From JANQFV01 sp964468185 (GTDB taxonomy: Bacteria; Planctomycetota; Phycisphaerae; UBA1845; Fen-1342), in the NCBI GenBank assembly GCA_964468185.1, contig CAYXTR010000025.1, positions 1 to 64,000 of the forward strand: a DNA stretch of 64,000 nucleotides. The letters run 5' to 3'. Position 1 is the first letter of the stretch. Every line of letters starts with the position of its first letter. The notes below the pieces were generated by a model. The model did no database searches. It was given only the letters and a program-made list of their open reading frames with translations, and was not told the DNA's origin. Positions 1-7,779 of the stretch are shown here, piece after piece. Position numbers and translations under genes: made by a program.

Positions 1-1
1 A

Positions 2-100
2 ATGGCCGCGACCATCCAGTACGACATTCCGGATGAGCCGCCGGAGAAGCTCGAGACCATGAATGCAACCCCGACGCTGATTGGCGCGACGGGTCGCTAG
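2..100 (+). CDS. C-terminal end of an unknown protein (5' truncated by window edge)
   Basis: An open frame enters from the left edge and ends at a TAG at 98-100. The visible 32 residues end in TLIGATGR and are mildly acidic and proline-rich. An ATG lies at position 2, but there is no room to see a ribosome binding site, so this is more likely the tail of a longer gene than a complete one. A hairpin at 163-195 follows it. No family can be assigned. Confidence 0.4.
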   Translation: MAATIQYDIPDEPPEKLETMNATPTLIGATGR

Positions 101-162
101 AGCAATCGCTCCCGGTCCGACGATAAGTCGGCCGGTACGCGTGAGCTGGATCGATACAGCCG

Positions 163-195
163 ACGGGAGTGGGCACATGTGAGGCCCGCTCCCGT
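163..195. terminator. Hairpin, possible terminator of the left-edge gene
   Basis: A 12-bp stem, 163-174 pairing with 184-195 with one G-T wobble, closes a 9-nt loop. It sits 60 bases past the stop of the left-edge gene and 110 bases before the next start. There is no T-tract, so intrinsic termination is uncertain. Confidence 0.35.
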
Positions 196-304
196 TCGGT
201 CGCTCCGGAACCAATACGCGGAATCCGGAGGAATTGGGTTGATGCCGCCCGGTGGCGAACTTTAGACTGGCGGCACCTTATTAGCGAGGCGGGAGAGACG
301 GTAA

Positions 305-1072
305 ATGCGGTATTGCGCTTGGATCTTTCTGGGCGTGCTGGTATGCGCCACAGGGTGCGCCAGCACAACGCCGGGGGAAACCCAATTACGTCAACGTGCG
401 GAGACACTCTGGACCGCCCGCGAGGCGGAAGACTGGTCCACGGTGTTCGAGTTCCTTGAGCCAGCGAGGAGAGAAGCGACCACGCGCGAGAAGTTCGTGA
501 CTTGGGCTGACCGGCAGGAGCCTTTTCGCACACACGCGGCCGACGTGCAGCGCGTGCAGGTTGCGGATGAACTCGGCTGGGTCGAAGTTGATTTGAAGAC
601 CTCATTTCGAAAAATGCCCCAGGCTCCCGTCACCGAGGTGGTGCGCTGGGAGAAGTGGCGCGTCACCGAGAACGAGTGGTATCCCGTGCCACGTCCCGAA
701 CTGGACGGGTACCCGGCGGCACCGGCGACCCGTGACCTGGAGGCCGAGGCGGCTCTACGGGAGCGTTGGGAGAGTGCCTGGCACGCGCGCAGCGCGCGCG
801 ATTGGAAGGCGTTCTACCAACTCATCGCGCCAGCAGATCGTGAGAAAGTCCCGTTCGACGAGTATGCGGCGGAGGAAGAGGGGGTACGATATATCTCCCA
901 TGACCTCAAATGGGTGGAAGTCGTGGGAGACATCGGCCGTGTTCGGGTCATCTACGAAGTGAAATCCACTGATCCGGCCGTGCGCAAAGCGCCGCCGCAC
1001 AAGGTCGATTTGACCGAGCAGTGGATAACGGTTGACGGAAAATGGTATCGCAAACTGCTGGCCACGCCCTGA
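305..1072 (+). CDS. Lipoprotein with two tandem NTF2-like domains
   Basis: 255 residues. The N-terminus has a short hydrophobic stretch followed by Cys18 in the context CATGC, which looks like a lipoprotein signal, so the mature protein is probably membrane-anchored outside the cytoplasm. Two units of similar layout follow (about residues 27-135 and 145-255). Each starts with a helix of the type LR.RWE.AW.AR...DW and ends in a strand carrying W......WY, as in SnoaL/NTF2-like folds. The domain call rests on pattern only. The next gene starts 11 bases downstream, so the two are probably co-transcribed. No catalytic residues can be named. Confidence 0.6.
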   Translation: MRYCAWIFLGVLVCATGCASTTPGETQLRQRAETLWTAREAEDWSTVFEFLEPARREATTREKFVTWADRQEPFRTHAADVQRVQVADELGWVEVDLKTSFRKMPQAPVTEVVRWEKWRVTENEWYPVPRPELDGYPAAPATRDLEAEAALRERWESAWHARSARDWKAFYQLIAPADREKVPFDEYAAEEEGVRYISHDLKWVEVVGDIGRVRVIYEVKSTDPAVRKAPPHKVDLTEQWITVDGKWYRKLLATP

Positions 1073-1083
1073 GGAGCCCGAGA

Positions 1084-2391
1084 GTGAAATCGATCGTCGC
1101 GTTCATCGTGGGTTGCACATCCCTTGTTGTCCTGACTGCCTGCCAGCCCGGCGGGAAGCAGAATGGTCCGAACATGTCGCCTGACCCGGAGAGCGATGCC
1201 AACTCGGCCCCTGTGAGCGCGAGACTGTGTCGAGCGGGCTTGCCGCAGGCCGGCAACTGGAAGTGCGACCCCATCTTCGGGGACGTAAACCAGGATGGCC
1301 ACCTGGATCTGGCCGGTCATGTCCGGCTGGGCAAAGGGCCGCGTGTGTGGTTGGGCGACGGACAGGGTAACTGGGAAGACGCGTCGAACGGTCTGCGGTT
1401 CAAGACCGAGTCGTGTGGCGGGGGTATTGGGTTCGCCGATGTCAATAACGACGGCCTGCTGGATCTCGTCGTTGCGGACCACTGCCAGGGCGTGTTTGTC
1501 TATCTCGGTGATGGGGCCGGGAACTGGGAGGTCGTAACGAGTGAACTCTTTCCGCAGCCATTGGTGCCGGAGGGCGCCGACGTCACGCAGTACGTTGGTG
1601 CCGAGGACATCGCCGTTGGCGATATCAATGGCGATGGCAACCAGGATCTCATTGCCGGTGCCAGTGACAACGGCGGCGGCATATCGGTCTACCTCGGTGA
1701 CGGTACCGGGCGCAACTGGCAACTCCAGGAGAACGACCTGCCCAATCGTGGCTGGACGACGCGCGTCGTGCTGGCGGACATCAATGGCGACAAGATTGAC
1801 GATCTGGTAGCCAGCCACGCGGAGGGGCCGCATGTCTGGCTGAGCGACGGCAAGGGCAACTGGGAAGAGTATTCACACGGCTTCCCCCGCCCAGACACAC
1901 ACGGGATTTATCATGGGCTGGACGTCGGCGACGTCAACAACGACGGGCGCGCCGACGTGGCGGTGGCGAACTGGTTCAATGGTCCGGAGGTGTTCCTGCA
2001 GCGCGAGGATGGCTGGTGGGTGCAGACGCCGGATGTGTTCCCGAATCTGATGGGTGGGGCCTACGGATTGGCGCTGGGCGATATCGACCAGGATGGCAAC
2101 CTGGATGTCGTAACTGCCGGTCGACTGCCGCAGACGGAAGTCGGCTATGTGTACGGCGTGTTTGTGCTGTTGGGTGACGGGACTGGTTCGTGGCGACCGG
2201 TGATGCGTTCGGGGCTGCCGACGGACGGGTTACCGTTCACCTGGGGAGTCGCGCTGGCCGACTTCAACGATGACGGTGTACTGGATATCGCGACGGGAAG
2301 TGGTGGTACGGTGGCGACGAATCCGCAGCGCCTGGAGCCGACGCTGGACGCGGGCATGCTGGCCTGGTGCCTTTCGTTGCCACAGCCATGA
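1084..2391 (+). CDS. FG-GAP/VCBS repeat lipoprotein
   Basis: 435 residues from a GTG start at 1084, chosen because GAGGAG lies just upstream and because the N-terminus is then a clean lipoprotein signal (hydrophobic run ending LTAC, Cys20). The body holds at least seven calcium-loop repeats of the type D.N.DG..D (DVNQDGHLD, DVNNDGLLD, DINGDGNQD, DINGDKIDD, DVNNDGRAD, DIDQDGNLD, DFNDDGVLD). This count fits a seven-bladed integrin-alpha-like beta-propeller. Such proteins are surface-exposed binding or structural proteins; the ligand is unknown. A longer in-frame start at 1042 overlaps the preceding gene and is less likely. Confidence 0.8.
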   Translation: MKSIVAFIVGCTSLVVLTACQPGGKQNGPNMSPDPESDANSAPVSARLCRAGLPQAGNWKCDPIFGDVNQDGHLDLAGHVRLGKGPRVWLGDGQGNWEDASNGLRFKTESCGGGIGFADVNNDGLLDLVVADHCQGVFVYLGDGAGNWEVVTSELFPQPLVPEGADVTQYVGAEDIAVGDINGDGNQDLIAGASDNGGGISVYLGDGTGRNWQLQENDLPNRGWTTRVVLADINGDKIDDLVASHAEGPHVWLSDGKGNWEEYSHGFPRPDTHGIYHGLDVGDVNNDGRADVAVANWFNGPEVFLQREDGWWVQTPDVFPNLMGGAYGLALGDIDQDGNLDVVTAGRLPQTEVGYVYGVFVLLGDGTGSWRPVMRSGLPTDGLPFTWGVALADFNDDGVLDIATGSGGTVATNPQRLEPTLDAGMLAWCLSLPQP

Positions 2392-2659
2392 TGGAGGGCG
2401 CGGCTGAAAGATCGACGTCGCATGAATATGAGTAGACGACGATCTCAAGTCGTACCCACGAAGGACGTGCACGCCGGTGAGATGCGTAGCCGGGTGCGGC
2501 AATGGAGCGGCTGAGTGAAGTAAGAAGCACACGGGCAGGTCGACGTAACGCATGTGTGAGCGTTGGCGACGCTTACGTGATAGCGCGTCGGAGGACTCTG
2601 CTCGGATCAAGGTTGGTTTACGACGGTCGCGGGTGCGCGGCCGGCAGAGGAGGTGAAAG

Positions 2660-4165
2660 ATGTTGTGCCGGTTCCTGACTAGAACCCTGCTCGTATGCGG
2701 CGCGCTCGGTGCGCTCGCCGTCCACGTCGACGCGCAGACCTGCCAATGGTCGGCCGCCATGCCGCCCCTCGAGGAACTTGACGGCGTAGTGCATGCCATC
2801 GAGGTGTTCGATGACGGCAGCGGCCCGGCGTTATATTTGGGCGGCAGTTTCGTCCATGCGGGCGATGACCTGACTGTCAATCGTATCGTCAAATGGGATG
2901 GCGAGCAGTGGTACCACGTCGGCCTGGCGCAGTATCCGGGCATCACCTCCGGCGCCTCGGTATTTGCGCTCGAGGTGTTCGATGACGACGGCCCCGAGGG
3001 TCCCAATCCGCCCGCTTTGTTCGTCGGTGGCAATTTCACCAAGGTGGGGGGCTTCACGACGGCGTACCATGTCGCGAAATTCAACGGCGTGGGTTGGACG
3101 GCGCTCGATGGCGGCGTCTATGGCTCGGGCGGGGCAGTGCAGGTACAAGCGCTTCAGGTATGGGACGAGGACGGCGAGGAGGGGCCGCTGGCGCCAGCGC
3201 TATACGTCGCAGGCAATTTTGACCGAACCGGTACTGTGCCTGATGCCGAGAATGTTGCCAAGTGGGATGGGCAAGACTGGTATCAACTCGGCGGCAGTGT
3301 TAGCGACTTTGTCAACGCACTCACCGTTTGTGACCTCGACGGGCCAGGTGAGGAGCTGCCGGCCCTCTACGCCGGCGGTGGCTTCATCAGTGCCGATGGC
3401 TGGCCCGTTAACCGTGTCGCCAAGTGGGATGGCGTCGAGTGGTCGCCGCTGAAGATCAGTCCAACGCAATACGGCGTCGACGGCACGGTCAACGCGCTCG
3501 AAAGCTGGGACGAGGACGGCGATGGACCAGGCTTGCCCTCCCTGTTCATCGGTGGTGCGTTCACTTCCGCCGCCAACGGGTCGGTGCCCGCCACGCGGAT
3601 CGTGCGCTGGCAGCTACCCGGGCCCGATGAGGATCCGGAGTTCACGGTCGTGGGCGGCGGCGTGACCGACGCACCCGTCTACGATCTCCACTTGTTCGAC
3701 CCCGACGGTGACGACACACTGCCGGTTGAACTGATCATGGGAGGCGTATTCACCGTCGCCGGGGGCCAGGCGGCCAACCGCATCGCATCGTGGGATGGCA
3801 ATAGCTGGTCACCCCTGGGTAACGGTGTCAATGATGCCGTACGCGCCATAGGGAGCCACGATTGGGATGACGCTGGCAGCGATCCGCCGGCACTCTACGC
3901 CGCGGGCTCGATTACGGAAGTCGGCCCCGGGATCCCTGTGGGTAGCCTCGGGCAGTGGATCTGCTCGCCGATCACCATCGGCGATACGAACTGCGACGGT
4001 GCCGTGACCTTCGATGATATTGCGCCTTTCGTCACTGCGCTGGCTGGCCAGGATTCATACGAGAACGCGTATCCGGATTGTTATTGGCTCTCCGCAGATG
4101 TGGACGGTGACGGCACCGTATCGTTTGACGATATTGCCCCGTTTGTCGCGTTGCTGTCCAAGTAG
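2660..4165 (+). CDS. Secreted beta-propeller-like repeat protein with dockerin-like C-terminus
   Basis: 501 residues. GAGGAGGTG at 2648-2656 precedes the ATG. A signal peptide ends near residue 25 (VHVDAQ). The body is a series of about 50-residue repeats with the pattern ALY.GG.F...G....NRVAKWDG..W..LG, repeated six or more times. The last 60 residues form a pair of Asp-rich loops (GDTNCDGAVTFDDIAPF and DVDGDGTVSFDDIAPF), resembling dockerin type I calcium loops. The same tail is found on the exported protein at 10622, so it may be a sorting or attachment module. Substrate or partner is unknown. A strong terminator follows. Confidence 0.75.
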   Translation: MLCRFLTRTLLVCGALGALAVHVDAQTCQWSAAMPPLEELDGVVHAIEVFDDGSGPALYLGGSFVHAGDDLTVNRIVKWDGEQWYHVGLAQYPGITSGASVFALEVFDDDGPEGPNPPALFVGGNFTKVGGFTTAYHVAKFNGVGWTALDGGVYGSGGAVQVQALQVWDEDGEEGPLAPALYVAGNFDRTGTVPDAENVAKWDGQDWYQLGGSVSDFVNALTVCDLDGPGEELPALYAGGGFISADGWPVNRVAKWDGVEWSPLKISPTQYGVDGTVNALESWDEDGDGPGLPSLFIGGAFTSAANGSVPATRIVRWQLPGPDEDPEFTVVGGGVTDAPVYDLHLFDPDGDDTLPVELIMGGVFTVAGGQAANRIASWDGNSWSPLGNGVNDAVRAIGSHDWDDAGSDPPALYAAGSITEVGPGIPVGSLGQWICSPITIGDTNCDGAVTFDDIAPFVTALAGQDSYENAYPDCYWLSADVDGDGTVSFDDIAPFVALLSK

Positions 4166-4196
4166 CCACGCGCTCGACACGCATCGACCTCCTCGA

Positions 4197-4234
4197 CGGC
4201 CGGCACGTACATGGCAGCGTGCCGGCCGCTTTTT
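4197..4234 (+). terminator. Rho-independent terminator
   Basis: A perfect 10-bp GC-rich stem (4197-4206 with 4219-4228) around a 12-nt loop is followed by a run of five T at 4230-4234. It lies 31 bases after the stop of the dockerin-like gene. Confidence 0.85.
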
Positions 4235-4333
4235 CTCCATTGACTGTGGTTTGCCGGATTACTCCGCACGATCCGGGCTTGACCTATCTCGCGGCACATC
4301 AACAATGCATGCCGGACCTGGCGAGGTGACGAC

Positions 4334-5044
4334 ATGGCGGACGAAACGACCTTACGAGCAGAAATTTGCGAAATCGGACGCCGGATCTATGCCCGCGGGT
4401 TTGCGGCCGGTAATGACGGGAACATCTCGTGCCGCCTCGCCCCGGAGGTGGTCCTGTGCACCCCCACGCTGATCTGCAAGGGGTTCATGCAGCCCGACGA
4501 TCTGTGCACCGTCGACCTGGACGGCAACCAGCGCGCGGGTGCGCGGCGAAGCACGAGCGAGATTCTGCTGCATCTCGAGCTCTACAAGCAGGATCCGGCG
4601 GTCCAGGCCGTCGTGCACTGCCATCCGCCCCATGCCACGGCGTTCGGTCTCGCCGGCGTTGATATCCCGACCGGTATCCTGCCCGAGGCCGAAGTTTTCC
4701 TGGGCGTCGTACCCAGGGCGGACTACGAGACGCCGGGTACGCAGGCGTTCGCGGAGACGATTCGACCATTCGTGGGTGTGGCGAATACCGTTATTCTCTC
4801 AAACCACGGCACGGTGAGTTGGGGAGCGAGTGTTGAGCGGGCCTGGTGGCTGACGGAAGTGCTCGATTCGTATTGCCGCGTCTTGATGCTGGCGAACCAA
4901 CTGGGCGGGATCGCGCGATTGCCGAAGCCGAAAGTTGAGGCCTTGCTGGACTTGCGTGAGCGATTCGGCGCGGGGCCGGACCCACGTCGTGCTGGAGGCG
5001 GGCCGCTCTACGTGAATCCCGACTTTGGGGCGCTGGAAGACTGA
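4334..5044 (+). CDS. Class II aldolase/adducin family protein (fuculose-phosphate aldolase-like)
   Basis: 236 residues, close to the family norm. GAGGTGAC lies just upstream of the ATG. Family hallmarks: the GNDGNISCR region near the N-terminus (substrate phosphate loop), the metal-binding pair in VVHCHPPHATAF, the glutamate in PEAEVFLG, and the third zinc-ligand His in NHGTVSWG. Family members split ketose-1-phosphates such as fuculose- or rhamnulose-1-phosphate into dihydroxyacetone phosphate and an aldehyde, or carry out related dehydratase/epimerase chemistry. The exact substrate cannot be read from sequence, and no sugar-catabolic partner lies next to it. Confidence 0.85.
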   Translation: MADETTLRAEICEIGRRIYARGFAAGNDGNISCRLAPEVVLCTPTLICKGFMQPDDLCTVDLDGNQRAGARRSTSEILLHLELYKQDPAVQAVVHCHPPHATAFGLAGVDIPTGILPEAEVFLGVVPRADYETPGTQAFAETIRPFVGVANTVILSNHGTVSWGASVERAWWLTEVLDSYCRVLMLANQLGGIARLPKPKVEALLDLRERFGAGPDPRRAGGGPLYVNPDFGALED

Positions 5045-5069
5045 GTCTCAACCTCGTCTGTTGGTTGCG

Positions 5070-5501
5070 TTACCGGTTGAGTGAGTCCCGGGCATTCTGG
5101 CGTTCCTGCTGCAACTCCTCAGCAAGAAACGGGAGACGCAGCAGGTCGAGATCGGCGGCTCGCTCCAGCAAGATCTCCTCGTCAGCCATTGCGATGCGAT
5201 ACAGGGGCAACCCCAGATCGATGGCCAGCCACACTTCGAGGCTTGCCCCGCGAGATTGTTCCCATCCAGGCAGCAGCGCGACGGCGTCGGACCGCATGAG
5301 CGCGGGGATATCGAGCCGCATATAGAACGCCCGCGCGCGCCGCACACCACCATCATCGTTCTCCGCGGGATTGAAGACCTCGTAACCGTCGTCGCGCAGG
5401 CGGCGGGCAACGCGATTGAACAGCGGGAAGTTATGGTCGGGCAGCCCGGCCATGGGACCTGCGAGATAAATGTGGCGGGTGTTTTCGAGCATGGATGCCA
5501 T
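5070..5501 (-). CDS. DUF4406-like protein (nucleoside deoxyribosyltransferase-like fold)
   Basis: 143 residues. The N-terminal strand IYLAGPMAGLPDHNFPLFN, the segment YEVFNPAEND and the later LLPGWEQSRGASLEVWLA are the three marks of the DUF4406 group, which resembles nucleoside 2-deoxyribosyltransferases. It is commonest in phages but also occurs in bacterial chromosomes. The gene converges with the aldolase (25 bases apart). A second in-frame ATG nine bases downstream is an equally good start, since neither has a clear ribosome binding site. No phage genes surround it. Confidence 0.7.
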   Translation of the reverse strand: MASMLENTRHIYLAGPMAGLPDHNFPLFNRVARRLRDDGYEVFNPAENDDGGVRRARAFYMRLDIPALMRSDAVALLPGWEQSRGASLEVWLAIDLGLPLYRIAMADEEILLERAADLDLLRLPFLAEELQQERQNARDSLNR

Positions 5502-5661
5502 CGCGGGCGTCGCCGCCGGCTCGGTTGCGGCGCATGTGATTTTCTGACATTCTCATGCCCGGTGCGCGACACGCAAGGGATTGACATGTGGAATTATGCG
5601 TTGGTGCGGATGGCGGGCTGGTTGAGTCAACAGTTTGCTGCCGCGGCGCAGGAGGTTGGAC

Positions 5662-6324
5662 GTGTCTGAGATGCGACGATTGTCGATCGGTTTTGCAGGG
5701 CTCCTCGTCGTGTGCGCAGGATGTCGGACGCCCGGGCCCGCCGCGATGCGGCAAGCGTCCGCGGACAATGGTGTCGAGGTGCTGGCGTCGTGGCTGACGG
5801 GTTCGTTCAGCAGCGCTGCGCAGGCTGAGCGGGATCCGGACCACTACTTCGACATCCGCCTGCACATGGTGCCCATCTGGAGTGGGCGCGCAGATGGCCC
5901 ATGGCTTTACGTAGAGCAGGCCGCCGCAACGAGTCCGGAGCGACCTTATCGCCAGCGCGTATATCACCTTGTGGCGCGGCCCGGCGGCGAAGTCGCCAGC
6001 GAAATCTACACGCTGCCCGGCAATCCGCTGAGCTACGCCGGCGGATGGACAAATCCAGGTCGCTTCGACGCGCTGTCGCCGGACGATCTTGAGCTGCGCG
6101 AGGGCTGCACGATGGTGCTGAAGCGGCGTGAGGACGGGGCGTTCGCAGGCGGGACGACCGGCACCGATTGTGAGAGCAGGTTGCACGGAGCGACATACGC
6201 CACTTCCGAGGCCGTCGTTACGCCCGACAAGCTGGTTTCGTGGGACCGGGGCTACGACACGGATGGTCAACAGGTTTGGGGTGCCACGGAAGGGGGGTAC
6301 GTCTTCATCAAGCAAACCGAATAG
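5662..6324 (+). CDS. CpcT/CpeT-family lipoprotein
   Basis: 220 residues from a GTG at 5662, chosen because GGAGG sits at 5651-5655, six bases upstream. The N-terminus is a lipoprotein signal (GLLVVCAGC, Cys22). The rest matches the CpcT/CpeT fold: LASWLTGSFSS at the start, HMVPIW, LYVEQAA, YRQRVYHL, and conserved aromatic/Cys spots such as REGCTMVL and DCESR. Cyanobacterial relatives attach bilins to phycobiliproteins. Planctomycetes have no phycobilisomes, so the role here must differ and is unknown. Confidence 0.75.
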   Translation: MSEMRRLSIGFAGLLVVCAGCRTPGPAAMRQASADNGVEVLASWLTGSFSSAAQAERDPDHYFDIRLHMVPIWSGRADGPWLYVEQAAATSPERPYRQRVYHLVARPGGEVASEIYTLPGNPLSYAGGWTNPGRFDALSPDDLELREGCTMVLKRREDGAFAGGTTGTDCESRLHGATYATSEAVVTPDKLVSWDRGYDTDGQQVWGATEGGYVFIKQTE

Positions 6325-6520
6325 CGACGCCACCAACAACAGTACTCACCGTTGCCGTGCCGCCGCGTCAGCATTGCGGCGGGGCCGCTGCGTGGCACTT
6401 TACTGATGCTCCGTTCGCACTAAGGCGATTAGCGTTCTGTTGGAACGCCGGACGTTCTCGTGCGACGCTCGCGAAACGTCAGGCTTGGAGGCCTGATGCT
6501 ACCGGTTCCCACGAACTCTA

Positions 6521-7147
6521 CTAATACCGACGAACAACGCCAACGACGATTCCCTGGATCGCGACGTCGCGCACCTTGATGGGCTGGTAATTGGCGTTGG
6601 CGGGCTGAAGGCGAATGCCGTCGCGCTCGCGGTAGAAGCGCTTGAGCGTGGCTTCGCCATCTTCCAGCAGGGCTACGACCGTTTCGCCATCGCGTGCGGT
6701 TTCACGCTTCTCGACGACGACGTAATCGCCGTCGCAGATGTTGTCGTCGATCATGCTGTCGCCACGGACCCGTAGCACGAAACGCTCGTGTGGCGAGACG
6801 AAGACTTCCTCAAGATCGAGGACTTCGCGGTCTTCGATGGCTTCGATGGGCATACCGGCGGCAATAGTGCCGGCGAGAGGCAGACGGGTCGGGCGCTCGT
6901 CGGGGAAGCGTATGTCGCCCTTAAGTCGCAAAGAGCGTGCCCTGTGCCGGGTACGCTCGATGTATCCTTTCTTGTGCAGCGCGTCGATGTGTTCGAACAC
7001 GGTCACTTTGCTGACGTTGAACTCGTCCGCGAGCTCCTGCATGGTCGGAGCGTACCCGTGGGCGTGCGTGTAATCCCGTATGAACGTGAGCACCCGGAGC
7101 TGCTTCGGGGTGAGCGACGACAGCCGATCCTTCGTTCCGCGACGCAT
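6521..7147 (-). CDS. lexA: LexA repressor (SOS response)
   Basis: 208 residues from an ATG at 7147, which has GGAGGA just upstream; a longer frame to 7231 has no support. Residues 1-70 are the winged helix (LTPKQLRVLTFI, then the recognition helix around VSKVTVFEHI). The self-cleavage bond is Ala97-Gly98 in GTIAAGMP, and the catalytic dyad is Ser131 (GDSMI) and Lys169 (ATLKRF). It represses DNA-damage genes until RecA filaments trigger self-cleavage. The recognition helix differs from the E. coli type, so the operator is probably also different. It is read from the same promoter as the ORF starting at 7448, whose frame crosses the lexA start. Confidence 0.95.
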   Translation of the reverse strand: MRRGTKDRLSSLTPKQLRVLTFIRDYTHAHGYAPTMQELADEFNVSKVTVFEHIDALHKKGYIERTRHRARSLRLKGDIRFPDERPTRLPLAGTIAAGMPIEAIEDREVLDLEEVFVSPHERFVLRVRGDSMIDDNICDGDYVVVEKRETARDGETVVALLEDGEATLKRFYRERDGIRLQPANANYQPIKVRDVAIQGIVVGVVRRY

Positions 7148-7448
7148 CGTATTCCTCCGCCAAGTAGGCACTAAGCGAGCCAAACACCACGGGCGGCAGA
7201 GCACGATCCGCGCCAGACCACACCCGCGCATCCTGCGCTTCCATGGTGGCCCGGGCAGCGTCGGCAGTCTCGATCAGATCGAGGCGGTCAGCGAAACGGT
7301 CACACAACGCACGATACTGGTCGTCTGAAAATGACGAGGTCGCCACTTCGAGCAGCCCGGCACCCGTGTCGCGAACCTCGTCGCGATATTCGCCGCCAGG
7401 CCCCAGCACGCACAACACGCGTCCTTGCGTTGTCTGCTTCGTGACCAT
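6921..7448 (-). CDS. Unknown ORF upstream of lexA, overlapping it out of frame
   Basis: 175 codons from an ATG at 7448 with AGGGAG six bases upstream. It is the first open frame behind the strong promoter at 7512-7540. About the first 100 residues look like a real acidic globular protein (VLCVLGPGGEYRDEV, TSSFSDDQYRALCDRF). After the lexA start at 7147 the frame merely shadows lexA and becomes Arg/His-rich. Either the gene truly overlaps lexA by about 227 bases, or a frameshift or assembly error hides an earlier stop. A role in coupling lexA translation is possible. No family is recognised. Confidence 0.45.
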   Translation of the reverse strand: MVTKQTTQGRVLCVLGPGGEYRDEVRDTGAGLLEVATSSFSDDQYRALCDRFADRLDLIETADAARATMEAQDARVWSGADRALPPVVFGSLSAYLAEEYDASRNEGSAVVAHPEAAPGAHVHTGLHARPRVRSDHAGARGRVQRQQSDRVRTHRRAAQERIHRAYPAQGTLFAT

Positions 7449-7490
7449 TCCGCACTCCCTTGCGATCGGGTCTCGCTTTGCCGTACCCGT

Positions 7491-7540
7491 GTTAGCAGGT
7501 TATTCGTACAAATAATAACCTAACATCTGTACGGTGTCAA
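7491..7540 (-). promoter_or_regulatory. Promoter and candidate operator of the lexA transcription unit
   Basis: Reading leftward, TTGACA (7540-7535) and TATTAT (7517-7512) are spaced by 17 bases, close to an ideal sigma-70 promoter. An inverted repeat, GGTTATT (7498-7504) with AATAACC (7514-7520), flanked by GTTA (7491-7494) and TAAC (7521-7524), covers the -10 and the start point. This position suits a repressor site, most simply LexA acting on its own promoter. The motif is not the E. coli or Bacillus LexA box. Confidence 0.6.
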
Positions 7541-7779
7541 GCAAAACCGCTCGGTACCTTTCCATCGGCACCACACAACATGATGCAGCATGGCATCTTT
7601 TGACAACTATAACTGGTATATGCGGAAAGAGGTAGCCGCGAACAGAAATTTACGGGATCCTCGTCGCTCGCACGACCGACGCCGTGAACGCAAGATCGTG
7701 CAGTTGAACGGGTTAGAGGGTAACCCTTCCCGCCGGGTCACCCCGGAAATTCTCACGAATTCGCATCGTGAAATTGCCA
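7541..7779. other. Intergenic region with no gene called
   Basis: The space between the lexA promoter and the end of the glycosyltransferase gene holds a short hairpin (7710-7715 with 7721-7726) but no T-tract. A rightward 86-codon frame starts at 7590, but it runs into the antisense strand of the glycosyltransferase, is Arg-rich and has no ribosome binding site, so I do not call it. Confidence 0.4.

Noticed and set aside
5070..5501. Prophage remnant around the DUF4406-like gene
   Set aside because: No integrase, capsid, terminase or attachment repeats lie nearby and base composition matches its neighbours.
6433..6447. LexA-box-like repeat CGTTC-TGTTG-GAACG downstream of lexA
   Set aside because: The half-sites are in the reverse order of the GAAC-N4-GTTC box and it lies after the lexA stop, not at a promoter.
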